A DNA stretch of 64,000 bases from Actinospica robiniae DSM 44927 (GTDB lineage: Bacteria > Actinomycetota > Actinomycetes > Streptomycetales > Catenulisporaceae), in the NCBI RefSeq assembly GCF_000504285.1, contig NZ_KI632511.1, positions 5,872,154 through 5,936,153 of the forward strand. Reading direction: 5' to 3'. This document shows, piece after piece, positions 23,195 through 32,591 of this stretch; within the stretch, counting starts at the first letter, position 1, and every line of letters starts with the position of its first letter. A program made the position numbers and the translations under genes. The notes beneath the pieces were generated by a model. It searched no databases, was not told the origin of the DNA, and saw only the letters and a program-made list of their open reading frames with translations.

Positions 23195-23770
23195 TCAGGA
23201 CGCAGGTGGTCCTACCTGCTGCTGGTCATGCTCGGTCCGGATCAGCTCGTTGAGCCACCTGACTTCGCGTTCGACCGACTCCAGACCATGGCGCTGGAGT
23301 TCCAGCGTGTATCCGTCGATCCGCTCCCTGGTCTTGGTGACCTGTTGGCGGATCAGATCCAGCCTCTCTTCCAGGCGCGTTCTGCGGCCTTCGAGAATCC
23401 GCAAGCGGATCGCCGCGTCGGTGCGCCCGAAGAAGGCGAAGTGGACCCCGAAGTTCTCGTCCTCCCAGGCCGAAGGCCCGGCATCGGAGAGCAGGCTGCG
23501 AAAGCGGCTCTCACCGGCCGGGGTCAGCTTGTAGACGATCTTCGAACGACGGTTGGTCTCGACCCCGCGTGGCTCCACCACTGGCCGGTCCTCTACGATC
23601 CAGCCGCAGGCGACCAGACCCTTCAGACACGGATAGAGCGTGCCGTACGAGAAGGCACGGAACGATCCGAGCAGTAGATTGAGCCGCTTGCGCAGCTCAT
23701 AGCCGTGCATCGGCGACTCGTGCAACAGGCCCAGCACGGCGAACTCGAGCACTCCCGAGCGCTTGGCCAC
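23195..23770 (-). CDS. PadR-family transcriptional regulator
   Basis: 191 residues from GTG 23770, which follows GGGAGGG. Winged HTH in the order LEFAVLGLLHESPMHGYELRK, FSYGTLYPCLKGL, SKIVYKLTPAG, then a C-terminal dimerisation helix (RLRILEGRRTRLEERLDLIRQ). It precedes ino1 by 105 bp, an arrangement kept in actinobacteria. A perfect palindrome lies 28 bp upstream and suggests autoregulation, perhaps with ino1. Confidence 0.9.
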   Translation of the reverse strand: MAKRSGVLEFAVLGLLHESPMHGYELRKRLNLLLGSFRAFSYGTLYPCLKGLVACGWIVEDRPVVEPRGVETNRRSKIVYKLTPAGESRFRSLLSDAGPSAWEDENFGVHFAFFGRTDAAIRLRILEGRRTRLEERLDLIRQQVTKTRERIDGYTLELQRHGLESVEREVRWLNELIRTEHDQQQVGPPAS

Positions 23771-23798
23771 CGGGCCCTCCCTTCGAGACTTCTCCGTC

Positions 23799-23819
23799 GA
23801 TGTATCGCTTCGATACATC
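23799..23819. promoter_or_regulatory. PadR-type operator GATGTATCG-CTT-CGATACATC
   Basis: A perfect 9-bp inverted repeat with a 3-bp spacer containing ATGT and ACAT ends, as in known PadR operators. It lies between the PadR start and the divergent PBP gene. Confidence 0.65.
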
Positions 23820-24057
23820 CTCACGATAGATCGGACCGTACGTCACTGACAAGTCCCCCCGCCGGGGGCACGGCGCCGGGTCGCCTGATTCAGCCATTTA
23901 TCCGATCAATCCGGACCTCAGGGCCGTGATGCGGACAGAAGCCCACCCCGGCGCACTTGGATCAGACAAGCCGCGTACCCTCTTGGCAACCGCGCAGCCC
24001 GGGAGAGCCGTCTTCATGGGGCGCACAGGTGAAGCAACGCCGAGGGAGCAGACCACG

Positions 24058-27000
24058 ATGGGCGGATATCAGTACGGACGAGGCGACTCGACCGGCGACG
24101 ATCCTCGCTCCCGGGGGCAGGGTGGCGGCGGACGTCGCGGCTACGGCTCCTCCGGTGACGGCGACGCCGCCGACCGCGGGCAGTCCAGAGGATACGGCGC
24201 GGGCGGCGGCTCGCGCGGCTACGGCTCGCCCGATCCGGGCGCCGGGCCGGACCCGTACTCCCAGCGCCCCTCGGCTCCGTCTCCGGGGCCGCAGACGCCC
24301 CAGGCGCCGCAGCAGCCGCAGTACCCGTCCGGGGGTGCGCAGAGCGGCTCCGGGTCCGGCGGCGGTTCCCGCGGGCGCGACCCCTACGGCGGCTCCGCGG
24401 GCCAGGGCGGGCGCGCGGGCGGCGGCGGACGCCGCGGCTACGGCGGCCAGGGCGGCGCTTCCGGCGGCCGCGGACGCGGCGGAGCCGGCGAGCCGATCAC
24501 CGGCGAGCTGGTGGGCACGGCCGGACCGCAGCCCTACGACGAGCCGGCCGCCACCCGGATCCAGGACCCGGCGGACGCTCCGCCCGGGGTCCCCGGCCCG
24601 CGCCGCAGCCGGCTCGAGGAGCGCCGCGCCGCGCGCGGCGGCGAGCCCAACGACGCCAGCCAGACCAGGTCGGACCAGTACCCGGAGAGCGCGCTCAACG
24701 GCCGCTCCACCCGCAACGGGGCCGCGGCCCGCGCCGGAGCGCGCGCCCGAGGCGCCGGGGGCCGGCCGCCGGCCGGCCCGGTGAAGAAGACCGGCTACCA
24801 CCGTTACTTCGACTACCCGCGCACCGGCAAGTACGGCTGGAAGCGCTGGACGCCGTCGGTCAAGCAGCTCACCGGCTGCTTCCTGGGCTGCTTCTTCCTG
24901 GTGCTTGGCCTTGTGGTGTTCGAGTACGAGGCCGTGGGCATCCCGGACGTGCACTCGAACGTGTTCGCGCAGGGGTCGTCGTTCACCTACGACAACTCCG
25001 TCTCGTTCGCGAACGTCGGCCCGGCGAACCGGACCCTGGTCGACTACTCGCAGATTCCGATGATGATCCAGAACGCCGTCGTGGCCCAGGAGGACAAGAC
25101 CTTCTGGACCAACCCCGGCGTCTCCTACACCGGTACCGCGCGGGCATTGCTGGTCGACCTGATGGGCGGCAGCACGCAGGGTGGTTCGACCATCACGCAG
25201 CAGTTCGTCAAGAACGCCTATCTGACCCAGGCGCAGACCACGTCCCGCAAGGTCGACGAGATCTTCATCGCGTTGAAGCTCTCGCATTCGATGGACAAAA
25301 AGACGATCATGGCGGACTACCTCAACACCTCGCCCTTCGGTCGCAACACCGACGGCATAGCGGCGGGGGCGAAGGCGTGGTTCAACCTGACGATGGCTCA
25401 GATGGCCAAGGAACCGGCGGCCACCCAGGCCTCCCAATCCGCGTTCCTCGCCATGATGCTCAACTCGCCCTCGACCTACTCGGCCGGATGGGATCCGACC
25501 CAGTCCGCCGCCACCCAGCACGCGGCGCAGGCGAAGGCGCTGGCGCGGTGGAAGGACACGCTCTCCAACATGGAGGCGTACAAGCTCATCACGCCTGACG
25601 TCTACGCCCAGGCCGTGGCGAAGCCGCCGACCGTGATCCCGCTCAGCACCGCCACGCCCGGCCGGACCATGACGGACGTCCAGATGCAGCAGGCCGCGGA
25701 GGACTGGCTCGACAATTACAACTCGGCTCACAAGGACCCGACCGCACCGACCAAGGCCGAGATCGAGGACAACGGCGGCTACACGGTCGTCACCACCTTC
25801 AACCAGAAGTACATGAACATGGCCGCGACCGCCATGCAGAGCGGGCTGCTGTCGAAGGAGACCGCCTTCGACAAGAAGACGCTCCAACCCGGGCTCGCGG
25901 CGGTCGACCCGTCCACCGGCGACCTGGTGGCGTTCTACGGCGGTACGACCTTCGAGAACAACGCGACCCAGCGGACATCCCAGGGTGGATCGACCTTCAA
26001 GGCGTTCACCCTGGCCACGGCGCTGACGAACAACTGGTCGCCGAACAGTTTCCTCAACGGCAACGTGTGGCCGGACGCCACGGTCAACCCGGACGAGGTG
26101 CAGCAGGACGCCGGAGCCAAGCCGATCACCAACGACGGCGACATGACGAGCAAACCCGGCTGGATGACGCTGCAGCACGCCACCGACGACTCCGTCAACA
26201 CCGCGTTCGTCCGGCTGGAGATGGCCCAGCCCAAGCAGTACGACTCGGTCGAGGAGATTGCCGACGCCTTCGGCATGCCGCAGTCCACCCCCGGCTGGAC
26301 CAGCAACCAGGCCGGTTGTGACAACGCCCGGTTCACCCTGGGCGTGTGCCCGACCGACCCGGCCCGTATGGCCTCGGTCTACGGCGTGTTCGCGGCCGAC
26401 GGCACGCTGCACGAGCTGACCGAGATCAAGGAGATCAAGCGGCCGGACGGCACGATCTGGACTCCGAAGACCACGACCTCGCAGCCCATCTCCAGCAACG
26501 TCGCGGCCACCGAGACCAAGCTGCTGACCGGCGTCATCCACAACTCGGACGGCACCGCGAACACCGCGTACAACCAGAGCAGCCTGCACATGACCAACAT
26601 CGCGGGCAAGACGGGCACGTCCACCCTGGACTACACCGATAACACCAAGGCCCTGATGGCGCAGGACAAGTACAACAACCACGGCGGCTCGTACTCCACG
26701 GCCGGTATCTGGTTCGACGGGTACAGCAGCAAGCTGTCCATCTCGGTGGGCATCAGCCGGTGGGATGATCTGACCGTGAACGGCCAGTCGAAATCGACCC
26801 AGCTGCCGGTGGACAACATCGCCAACTCGGGCATGGACTTCGGCGCCACCTATCCGTTCGCGGTGTGGGCCGACTTCATGAAGCAGATGCAGGGCTCCCC
26901 GCTCGGCGGCGACGAGACGTTCACCGCGGCGCAGCCGAACCCGGACGCGACGGTGTACAACAGCCCGTCGGCCAGCCCGAAGCCGTCGATCAGCTCGACC

Positions 27001-27237
27001 CCCACGATGTCGTCGAGCCCGAGCTCGCCGGCGAGCACCGAGCCGGGCGAGGAGCCGAGCGCAACCTGCTCGGTGAACGGCTTCGGCCGGTGCATCGGCA
27101 ACGGCGGGGGGAACGGCGGCAACGGCGGGAACGGTGGGAACGGCGGCAACGGGGCCAGCTCTTCGGCCAGTGCCAGCCCGAGCTCCTCGGCCTCCGGTAC
27201 CACCGGCAACCCCGGCGGGTTAGGCGGCAATTTCTAG
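24058..27237 (+). CDS. Bifunctional penicillin-binding protein (class A)
   Basis: 1059 residues from ATG 24058 (GAGGGAG upstream). Residues 1-240 are a disordered cytoplasmic region rich in Gly, Arg, Pro and Ser. One membrane helix follows at about 271-290. The GT51 glycosyltransferase domain carries VVAQEDKTFW (catalytic Glu near 344), GGSTITQQFVKN and RKVDEIFIALKL. The transpeptidase has STFK (about 644), SVN (about 711) and KTGTS (about 850). A Ser/Pro tail and a Gly/Asn repeat with a Cys pair end the protein. It polymerises and cross-links peptidoglycan. Confidence 0.95.
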   Translation: MGGYQYGRGDSTGDDPRSRGQGGGGRRGYGSSGDGDAADRGQSRGYGAGGGSRGYGSPDPGAGPDPYSQRPSAPSPGPQTPQAPQQPQYPSGGAQSGSGSGGGSRGRDPYGGSAGQGGRAGGGGRRGYGGQGGASGGRGRGGAGEPITGELVGTAGPQPYDEPAATRIQDPADAPPGVPGPRRSRLEERRAARGGEPNDASQTRSDQYPESALNGRSTRNGAAARAGARARGAGGRPPAGPVKKTGYHRYFDYPRTGKYGWKRWTPSVKQLTGCFLGCFFLVLGLVVFEYEAVGIPDVHSNVFAQGSSFTYDNSVSFANVGPANRTLVDYSQIPMMIQNAVVAQEDKTFWTNPGVSYTGTARALLVDLMGGSTQGGSTITQQFVKNAYLTQAQTTSRKVDEIFIALKLSHSMDKKTIMADYLNTSPFGRNTDGIAAGAKAWFNLTMAQMAKEPAATQASQSAFLAMMLNSPSTYSAGWDPTQSAATQHAAQAKALARWKDTLSNMEAYKLITPDVYAQAVAKPPTVIPLSTATPGRTMTDVQMQQAAEDWLDNYNSAHKDPTAPTKAEIEDNGGYTVVTTFNQKYMNMAATAMQSGLLSKETAFDKKTLQPGLAAVDPSTGDLVAFYGGTTFENNATQRTSQGGSTFKAFTLATALTNNWSPNSFLNGNVWPDATVNPDEVQQDAGAKPITNDGDMTSKPGWMTLQHATDDSVNTAFVRLEMAQPKQYDSVEEIADAFGMPQSTPGWTSNQAGCDNARFTLGVCPTDPARMASVYGVFAADGTLHELTEIKEIKRPDGTIWTPKTTTSQPISSNVAATETKLLTGVIHNSDGTANTAYNQSSLHMTNIAGKTGTSTLDYTDNTKALMAQDKYNNHGGSYSTAGIWFDGYSSKLSISVGISRWDDLTVNGQSKSTQLPVDNIANSGMDFGATYPFAVWADFMKQMQGSPLGGDETFTAAQPNPDATVYNSPSASPKPSISSTPTMSSSPSSPASTEPGEEPSATCSVNGFGRCIGNGGGNGGNGGNGGNGGNGASSSASASPSSSASGTTGNPGGLGGNF

Positions 27238-27262
27238 CGACCTGGCCGGATGAATGAAAGTA

Positions 27263-27305
27263 CGGCGCGGGCGCGACGGGTCTACCGTCGCGCCCGCGCC
27301 GTTTT
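27263..27305 (+). terminator. Intrinsic terminator after the PBP gene
   Basis: 17-bp perfect stem, 5-nt loop and TTTT, 25 bp after the stop. Confidence 0.85.
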
Positions 27306-27372
27306 CGGTCACGGCCGGTCCGGATCGGCAGCGGCAGTGCCGCTTATCAGGAAGCGACGCTAGGGTTTGCGC

Positions 27373-28899
27373 ATGACCGTCAGCACGAGCGCGTTCGACG
27401 ACACGGACGAGACCCCGGAGCCCGGGCCCGAGCCCGCGACCCTGATCGCTCCGAGCCTGGACGACCCGCTGCCCAACCTGGGCGCCGAGGGCGTGGGCGG
27501 CGTCATGGGCAAGCGGGCGAGGCTGCGGGCGAACGTGGTCGCCCGGGGGACGGTCGCCTTCATGCTGATCGTGCTGACCCTGCTGACCATGTCGGTGGGG
27601 ATCGGGATGCGCGAGCCGTGCTTCCAGACCGCGTGGACCGGCGGCGGCCAGCAGCAGTACACCCACATGTGCTACACCGACATCCCGTTCATGTACCAGG
27701 GCCGGGGCTTCTCGAACGACCAGGTCCCCTACGTCTCCACCAACCAGAGCGACTACCTCGAGTACCCGGTGGTGACCGGGGCGGCGATGGAGACGGCGGC
27801 GCTGCTCGCCCAGCACCTGCCCGGCGACACGAACAACCAGGGCCGCTGGTTCTACCTGATCACCACCTGGTTCTTGCTGGCCTTCGCCTGCATCACGGTG
27901 GTCGCGCTGGCCGGCCTGAACGGCACGCGCAGACCCTGGGACGCGGCGATGTTCGCGCTGGCACCCGGCCTGCTGCTCAACGCCACCATCAACTGGGACC
28001 TGGTGGCCGTGGGTCTGGCCGCGGTCGGCCTGCTGGCCTGGGCGCGCAAGAAGCCGGTGCTGGCGGGCGTGTTCATCGGCCTGGGCACGGCGGCCAAGCT
28101 CTATCCGGTGCTGATCCTGGTGGCGCTGGTGCTGCTGTGCTGGCGGGCCGGGAAGATGAAGCAGTGGTCGCTGTGCCTGGCCGGCGCCGTGGGCTCCTGG
28201 CTGGTGGTGAACCTGCCGTTCATGATCCAGAACTACCAGGGCTGGGTCTACTTCTATAAGTTCAACGAGGACCGCGGCGCGGACTGGGGCTCGTTCTGGC
28301 TCTTCCTCGAGTACAACCCGGTGCACCCGATCGTCTTCTCGCCCTCCCGGATCACCCTGCTGTTCGCGCTGCTGCTGGCGGTCTCCTGCGTCGGCGTGGG
28401 CCTGCTGACCTGGCTGGCCAGGTTCCGGCCCCGGGTGGGCCAGATCGTCTTCCTGGTCGCGGCCGCGTTCATCATCTTCAACAAGGTCTACTCGCCGCAG
28501 TACGTGCTCTGGCTCATCCCGCTCGCCGTGATAGCGCGCCCGCGCTGGCGCGACTTCCTGATCTGGCAGGCGTGCGAGGTGGTCTACTACGGCGCGATCT
28601 GGCTGTACCTGGCCGATCTGAGCGCCCCGACCCGGGGCCTGCCGCAGGTGGCCTACGACATGTCCATCGCCATCCACCTGGCCGGCACGATCTTCTTCTG
28701 CGTCCAGGTCATCCGGGACGCGATGGACCCGCGCCGGGACCCGATCCGGATGAGCGGGATGGACGACCCGGCCGGCGGCGTGCTCGACGAGGCGGAAGAC
28801 GTCTACGGCTTCGGCTTCGGCTCGAGTGCGCGCTCGGAGGCGGAGGCCGAGACCCCGGGCAAGGCCCTGCCGGACGACGCGGCACCGGCGCTGACCTGA
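27373..28899 (+). CDS. Polytopic GT87-type glycosyltransferase
   Basis: 508 residues with about ten membrane helices. An N-terminal acidic cytoplasmic tail precedes the first helix (VAFMLIVLTLLTMSVGIG). The extracellular loop with YVSTNQSDYLEYPVVTG and later NATINWDLVAVGLAAVGL and GTAAKLYPVLIL are typical of the GT87/DUF2029 mannosyltransferase group, which uses polyprenyl-phosphate sugars outside the membrane. The exact acceptor is unknown. The gene is preceded by the PBP terminator and followed by a strong hairpin. Confidence 0.8.
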   Translation: MTVSTSAFDDTDETPEPGPEPATLIAPSLDDPLPNLGAEGVGGVMGKRARLRANVVARGTVAFMLIVLTLLTMSVGIGMREPCFQTAWTGGGQQQYTHMCYTDIPFMYQGRGFSNDQVPYVSTNQSDYLEYPVVTGAAMETAALLAQHLPGDTNNQGRWFYLITTWFLLAFACITVVALAGLNGTRRPWDAAMFALAPGLLLNATINWDLVAVGLAAVGLLAWARKKPVLAGVFIGLGTAAKLYPVLILVALVLLCWRAGKMKQWSLCLAGAVGSWLVVNLPFMIQNYQGWVYFYKFNEDRGADWGSFWLFLEYNPVHPIVFSPSRITLLFALLLAVSCVGVGLLTWLARFRPRVGQIVFLVAAAFIIFNKVYSPQYVLWLIPLAVIARPRWRDFLIWQACEVVYYGAIWLYLADLSAPTRGLPQVAYDMSIAIHLAGTIFFCVQVIRDAMDPRRDPIRMSGMDDPAGGVLDEAEDVYGFGFGSSARSEAEAETPGKALPDDAAPALT

Positions 28900-28974
28900 T
28901 CAGAAGGCCGGGCCGGCCCGGCTCGGTCATATCATCACTCGACTACCGTGACCGGGTGAGACTAGGCGACGACA

Positions 28975-29007
28975 CGCGGGCGGCGAGGTGTGACCTCGCC
29001 GCCCGCG
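28975..29007 (+). terminator. Strong hairpin
   Basis: 15-bp stem with a GTG loop after the glycosyltransferase gene and 17 bp before the small gene at 29024. Confidence 0.6.
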
Positions 29008-29023
29008 GCGTAGGTAGGAAGGC

Positions 29024-29221
29024 ATGGAAGCCGCCGCCAGTCTCATCAACCACGCTGCCTTGATGCGCGACGCCATGGCCCACGACCAGGTGCTCGCCGC
29101 CGCCACCGCGCTGAGCAAGGCCTCGGTCAAGCACACCCTCGACACCGGACTGACCGTGACCGGCCTCGTCCTCGTCGGAGTGGGCAGCTTCGTGGCCAAG
29201 CGCAAGCAACACCACAAGTAA
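29024..29221 (+). CDS. Small membrane protein (65 aa)
   Basis: ATG after AGGAAGG. An amphipathic N-terminal half (AASLINHAALMRDAMAHDQVLAAATAL) precedes one hydrophobic helix (GLTVTGLVLVGVGSFVA) and a basic KRKQHHK tail, giving an inside-facing C-terminus. Function unknown. It converges on the alanine-racemase-like gene. Confidence 0.6.
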   Translation: MEAAASLINHAALMRDAMAHDQVLAAATALSKASVKHTLDTGLTVTGLVLVGVGSFVAKRKQHHK

Positions 29222-29233
29222 GGCGGCCGATCG

Positions 29234-30277
29234 CTAAACGATCGCGACCCGGTCGAAGTGCGTGGCCGTGTGCCGCAACTGCGCCACCAGCTCCGAGCCG
29301 GGCGCCGGCGGTTCGATCGGACCGGGCACGTAGATCATGGACACCGACATGTGCGGCGGCTCGGCGAACCACTGCCGGCGCCCCTGCCAGCTGAACGGCG
29401 AGAGCGTGCGGTTCGAGGCGCGCAACCCGCAGCGGGCGAGCTCTTTAGCCCGAGGCAGCAGCCCGCGCAGCAACCGTGGCGCCTCGAGACCGACGCCCTG
29501 AACGGTGCCGCCGCTGACCACGACCACCCAGCCCGCATGCCACAGCCGCCCCTGGCGATAGCCGACGCGGTCGCCGCGGGCCACCGGCAGCGCGTCCAGC
29601 ACGGTCGCCCGCGCCTCGAGCGCGGCCGGGTCGCCGAGCCAGATGTCGGTGCCGCTGCGTACGCGGAACCTGGTCCGCGGGAAGAGCGAACCCAACTGCG
29701 CGAGCTCGGCGGCGGTCAGATGGCTGGTGTACATCACCGGCACGTCGAGCTGGGCTTCCGTCAGTGCACGGATCCACTCGAAGACTTCGCGCACCGGTTC
29801 GGCCCGTCCGGGCCGGTCTATCGGCAGGTGCAGGGCGAACCCCTCGGGCCGGGCACCGTCGAGTGCCTCGCGCACCTGGGCGAGCTCGCTCTTGGCCACG
29901 CCCTGGCGGCGCAGTGAACTGCGGCAGTCGATCACCATGCGGCGCCCGGCCAAGGCACGGACCGCCTCGACCGAGGCGGCATTGCGCACCACCCGGTCCG
30001 GCAGCTCCACCCAGGGCGCGGCGGGCAGGAACGGCTCGAGCAGGACTAGGTCGTGCGGGAAGTAGCCGAGCACGCGGACGGCCTCGTCGGCCGTGCCCAC
30101 CGCGAGCTGGTCCACCCCGGCCGACCGGCCGAGCGCGGCGGCCGCCTCGGCCAGCACCGGGAGAGTGAAGCCATAGCCGTTCCCCTTCACCACCGGAACC
30201 AGACCGGGTCGTTCGGCCACCACCTTGTGGTGGTGGGCCTGCCAAGCGCGGCGGTCCACATAGAGCGTCAGCGGCAT
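29234..30277 (-). CDS. Alanine-racemase-like PLP enzyme
   Basis: 347 residues from ATG 30277. The N-terminal TIM-barrel follows alanine racemase: LTLYVDRRAW, then VPVVKGNGYGF with the PLP-binding Lys, AVGTADEAVRV, and a C-terminal ARGDRVGYR stretch. Substrate residues differ from housekeeping Alr, so the product is uncertain. It follows the FemX-type gene on the same strand, a pairing also seen in streptomycetes, which hints at a shared role in cell-wall amino acids. Confidence 0.75.
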   Translation of the reverse strand: MPLTLYVDRRAWQAHHHKVVAERPGLVPVVKGNGYGFTLPVLAEAAAALGRSAGVDQLAVGTADEAVRVLGYFPHDLVLLEPFLPAAPWVELPDRVVRNAASVEAVRALAGRRMVIDCRSSLRRQGVAKSELAQVREALDGARPEGFALHLPIDRPGRAEPVREVFEWIRALTEAQLDVPVMYTSHLTAAELAQLGSLFPRTRFRVRSGTDIWLGDPAALEARATVLDALPVARGDRVGYRQGRLWHAGWVVVVSGGTVQGVGLEAPRLLRGLLPRAKELARCGLRASNRTLSPFSWQGRRQWFAEPPHMSVSMIYVPGPIEPPAPGSELVAQLRHTATHFDRVAIV

Positions 30278-30459
30278 GAGAATCAGCCCTTCCGGAACAG
30301 GTCGTGCGCCCGAACCGGTCCGCGCTTCTCCCTCGCCCGGACCTTCGGTGGCAATACGTCCGGCGGGGGCAGCCGGATGCACGCGCAATGCGACGAATAC
30401 GCCACAACGTCTTGTTCGCTGTGCTCTGATCACGGCGTACTGCCTACGGCGCCCTCGTT

Positions 30460-31641
30460 CTATCGCCGTCTGAGGTAGTACCTCAGAGCTGCGTCGAGCC
30501 AGCGGCTGATCGGGTAGTCGTACTCTCCGGGGTACTCGACCACCTCGCCGCCGGTGCCGATCTTGAACCGCAGCAGGCCGAACATCGGGTGCGCGGGATC
30601 GAGGGTCGAGCCGACGCCGCGCAGGTCGTAGACCGCCATGCCCTCAGCCAGACAATTGCGGATCATCCGCCACTGCAAGGCGTTCGAGGCCCGCAGCTCC
30701 CGCTGGGAGTCCGCGCTGGCGCCGTACCCGAACCAGGCGTGCCGACCGAGCCGGACCATCGTCGCTCCGGCCGAGGGCACTGCGTCCGCACCCGCTAAGT
30801 AGAGCCTTATCCCGTCCGGATCCCGCTCCCCGAGCACTCGGAACATCTGTTGAAAGTACTGCAGCGGCCGGGGCGTGAAGCCGTCGCGCCGCGCGGTGTC
30901 GAAGTACAGCCTGTGGAAGACCGGCAGCTGTTCCGGATCGGCTCGCCAGACCTTCACCCCGGCGCGTTCAGCCGTCCGCACGTTGCGTCGCCACTGCGAG
31001 TTGAACGAGGCGAACAGGTCGGCCTCGGTCCGGCCCTCTAGCGGGATGCGCACGAAGTGCCGCGGCTGCTGATCGGCGATGCCGCCTCCGGGGGCCGCCC
31101 GACGTCGCCAGCCGAGAGCGTGCAGGTGCTCGATCAATCGCTCGGCCTCGGGTTCGGCCGCGTCCGCTGCGAGTTCGGCGAAGTCGGTTACCGCCTCCTG
31201 CGCCATGCCGCGCTTCACGCTCTCGGCACTCCACCGGCGGGTGACGACCTTCGGCCCGAGCTTGACCGAGCATGCGCCCGCCGCACGCAGATGCCCGACC
31301 AGCGGGCCGAGCCAGTCAGCCGGGGTGCACCCGTCGGCGAACCAACTCAGTGTCGGCCCCTCCGGTATATAGGCCAGGCATCGCCTGCCGAGGAGCGGCA
31401 ACGCGGGCAGGTCCCGGTAGAGCACCAGGGCCGTTCCGACGAGTTCGTCCTGCTGGAACCAGCCGAGCGATTCGGAGCGCCACGCTGCTTTGACGCCTCC
31501 CCAGGCCGGAGCCTGCAGGAAGCTCAACTGCTCCGGGTCGGCCCGGTACTTGAGGAACGCGAGGTGAGCGGCGCCCTCGATCTTTCGTACGACAATCCCT
31601 GCGCGATCGGTCACAGCCGCTACATACGCCTGGGCCGGCAC
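30460..31641 (-). CDS. FemX/FemAB-type peptidoglycan bridge aminoacyltransferase
   Basis: 393 residues from GTG 31641. Two GNAT-like halves of the FemAB fold are seen: FLQAPAWGGVKAAWRSESLGW in the first, and DLFASFNSQWRRNVRTAERAG followed by YFDTARRDGFTPRP and GYGASADSQREL in the second. These enzymes use aminoacyl-tRNA to add the first bridging residue to lipid II at the inner membrane face. Next gene downstream is the racemase-like protein. Confidence 0.88.
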   Translation of the reverse strand: MPAQAYVAAVTDRAGIVVRKIEGAAHLAFLKYRADPEQLSFLQAPAWGGVKAAWRSESLGWFQQDELVGTALVLYRDLPALPLLGRRCLAYIPEGPTLSWFADGCTPADWLGPLVGHLRAAGACSVKLGPKVVTRRWSAESVKRGMAQEAVTDFAELAADAAEPEAERLIEHLHALGWRRRAAPGGGIADQQPRHFVRIPLEGRTEADLFASFNSQWRRNVRTAERAGVKVWRADPEQLPVFHRLYFDTARRDGFTPRPLQYFQQMFRVLGERDPDGIRLYLAGADAVPSAGATMVRLGRHAWFGYGASADSQRELRASNALQWRMIRNCLAEGMAVYDLRGVGSTLDPAHPMFGLLRFKIGTGGEVVEYPGEYDYPISRWLDAALRYYLRRR

Positions 31642-31680
31642 CCGCGTTGCGCTGCGTCGGCGCCGAAACGCCGGGACGGG

Positions 31681-32487
31681 TCAGCTGCTGATGTGCTCGC
31701 GCAGCCAGGCCACGTCCGCGGCCTGCTCCGCCGCCTCGCCCGGCGTCTCGCAGACGAAGTCGGCGCCCGCGGCGGCCGCCGCCACCGCCACCGCGGCGAG
31801 CTGCGCCGGGTCGATCTGGCCCTTGCCGAAGTTGGCGTGCCGGTCGCGGCCGGAGTCGAAGCCGCCCTGCGAGTCGTTCGCGTGCACCAGGTCCACCCGG
31901 CCGGTCACCGCGAGCACCCGCTCCACCACCGTCTCGAGCTCGAGACCCGCGGCGAAGGCGTGGCAGGTGTCCAGGCAGAAGCCGATCCGATCACTGTGCG
32001 GGTGGGCGGAGACGGCCTCCCACAGGCGTCCGATCGCCTCGAGATGCCTGGCCATCGCGAAGTTCCCGCCGGCGGTGTTCTCGATCAGCAGCGGGACGGG
32101 CAGCTCCAGACCCTCGACCGCCTTGCGCCAGTTGTCGAAGCCGGCCGCCGGGTCGTCGTCCTTGGTCACGTGGCCGCCGTGCACCACCACGCCGGCCGCG
32201 CCCGCCTCGGCCGCGGCCGTCACGGCCTGCTGGAGCAGCTTGCGGCTCGGGATCCGGATCCGGTTGTTCGTCGAGGCCACGTTGATCACATACGGCGCGT
32301 GCACGTAGAGCCGCAGGTCGGCCGCCTTCACGGCCGCCGCCAGCGCGGCCGCGCCGCCCGGGTAGGCGGGCGCCGGCTTGGTCCAGGACTGCGGGTCGCC
32401 CAGCAGGATCTGGGCGGCGTCCGCGCCGCGTTCGCGCGCGGCGGAGATCGGGTCGTGCTGGTCGACGGTGGCACCGATGCGAGTCAC
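31681..32487 (-). CDS. nfo: Endonuclease IV-like AP endonuclease
   Basis: 268 residues. TIM-barrel of the AP endonuclease 2 family: MTRIGATVDQ, LYVHAPYVINVAS, VVHGGHVTKDDD, LLIENTAGG, FCLDTCHAFAAG and LVHANDSQGG supply the metal-binding His, Glu and Asp residues. The size and motif set fit deoxyribonuclease IV, which cuts at abasic sites. It may share a transcript with the femX-type gene. Confidence 0.85.
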   Translation of the reverse strand: MTRIGATVDQHDPISAARERGADAAQILLGDPQSWTKPAPAYPGGAAALAAAVKAADLRLYVHAPYVINVASTNNRIRIPSRKLLQQAVTAAAEAGAAGVVVHGGHVTKDDDPAAGFDNWRKAVEGLELPVPLLIENTAGGNFAMARHLEAIGRLWEAVSAHPHSDRIGFCLDTCHAFAAGLELETVVERVLAVTGRVDLVHANDSQGGFDSGRDRHANFGKGQIDPAQLAAVAVAAAAAGADFVCETPGEAAEQAADVAWLREHISS

Positions 32488-32522
32488 GCGTCGAGCCTAG
32501 CGAGGCCCGCCGACAATCGCGC

Positions 32523-32565
32523 GGTCACTCGGCGTCCGCCCTCGCGGGGCGAGCGCCGAGTGACC
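32523..32565 (-). terminator. Hairpin terminator
   Basis: 12-bp perfect arms with an inner CGCCC/GGGCG stem, downstream of the small membrane gene at 32592. Confidence 0.6.
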
Positions 32566-32591
32566 GGCGTCACTATTCCTGTCGGTGGTCG

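Noticed and set aside
23962-26682. A 906-codon minus-strand open frame
   Set aside because: Antisense shadow of the penicillin-binding protein gene, without SD or domain.
27105-27160. Short GGCAACGGCGGG-like repeats resembling a CRISPR array
   Set aside because: They are in-frame Gly/Asn codon repeats at the C-terminus of the PBP, with no spacers of constant length and no cas genes.
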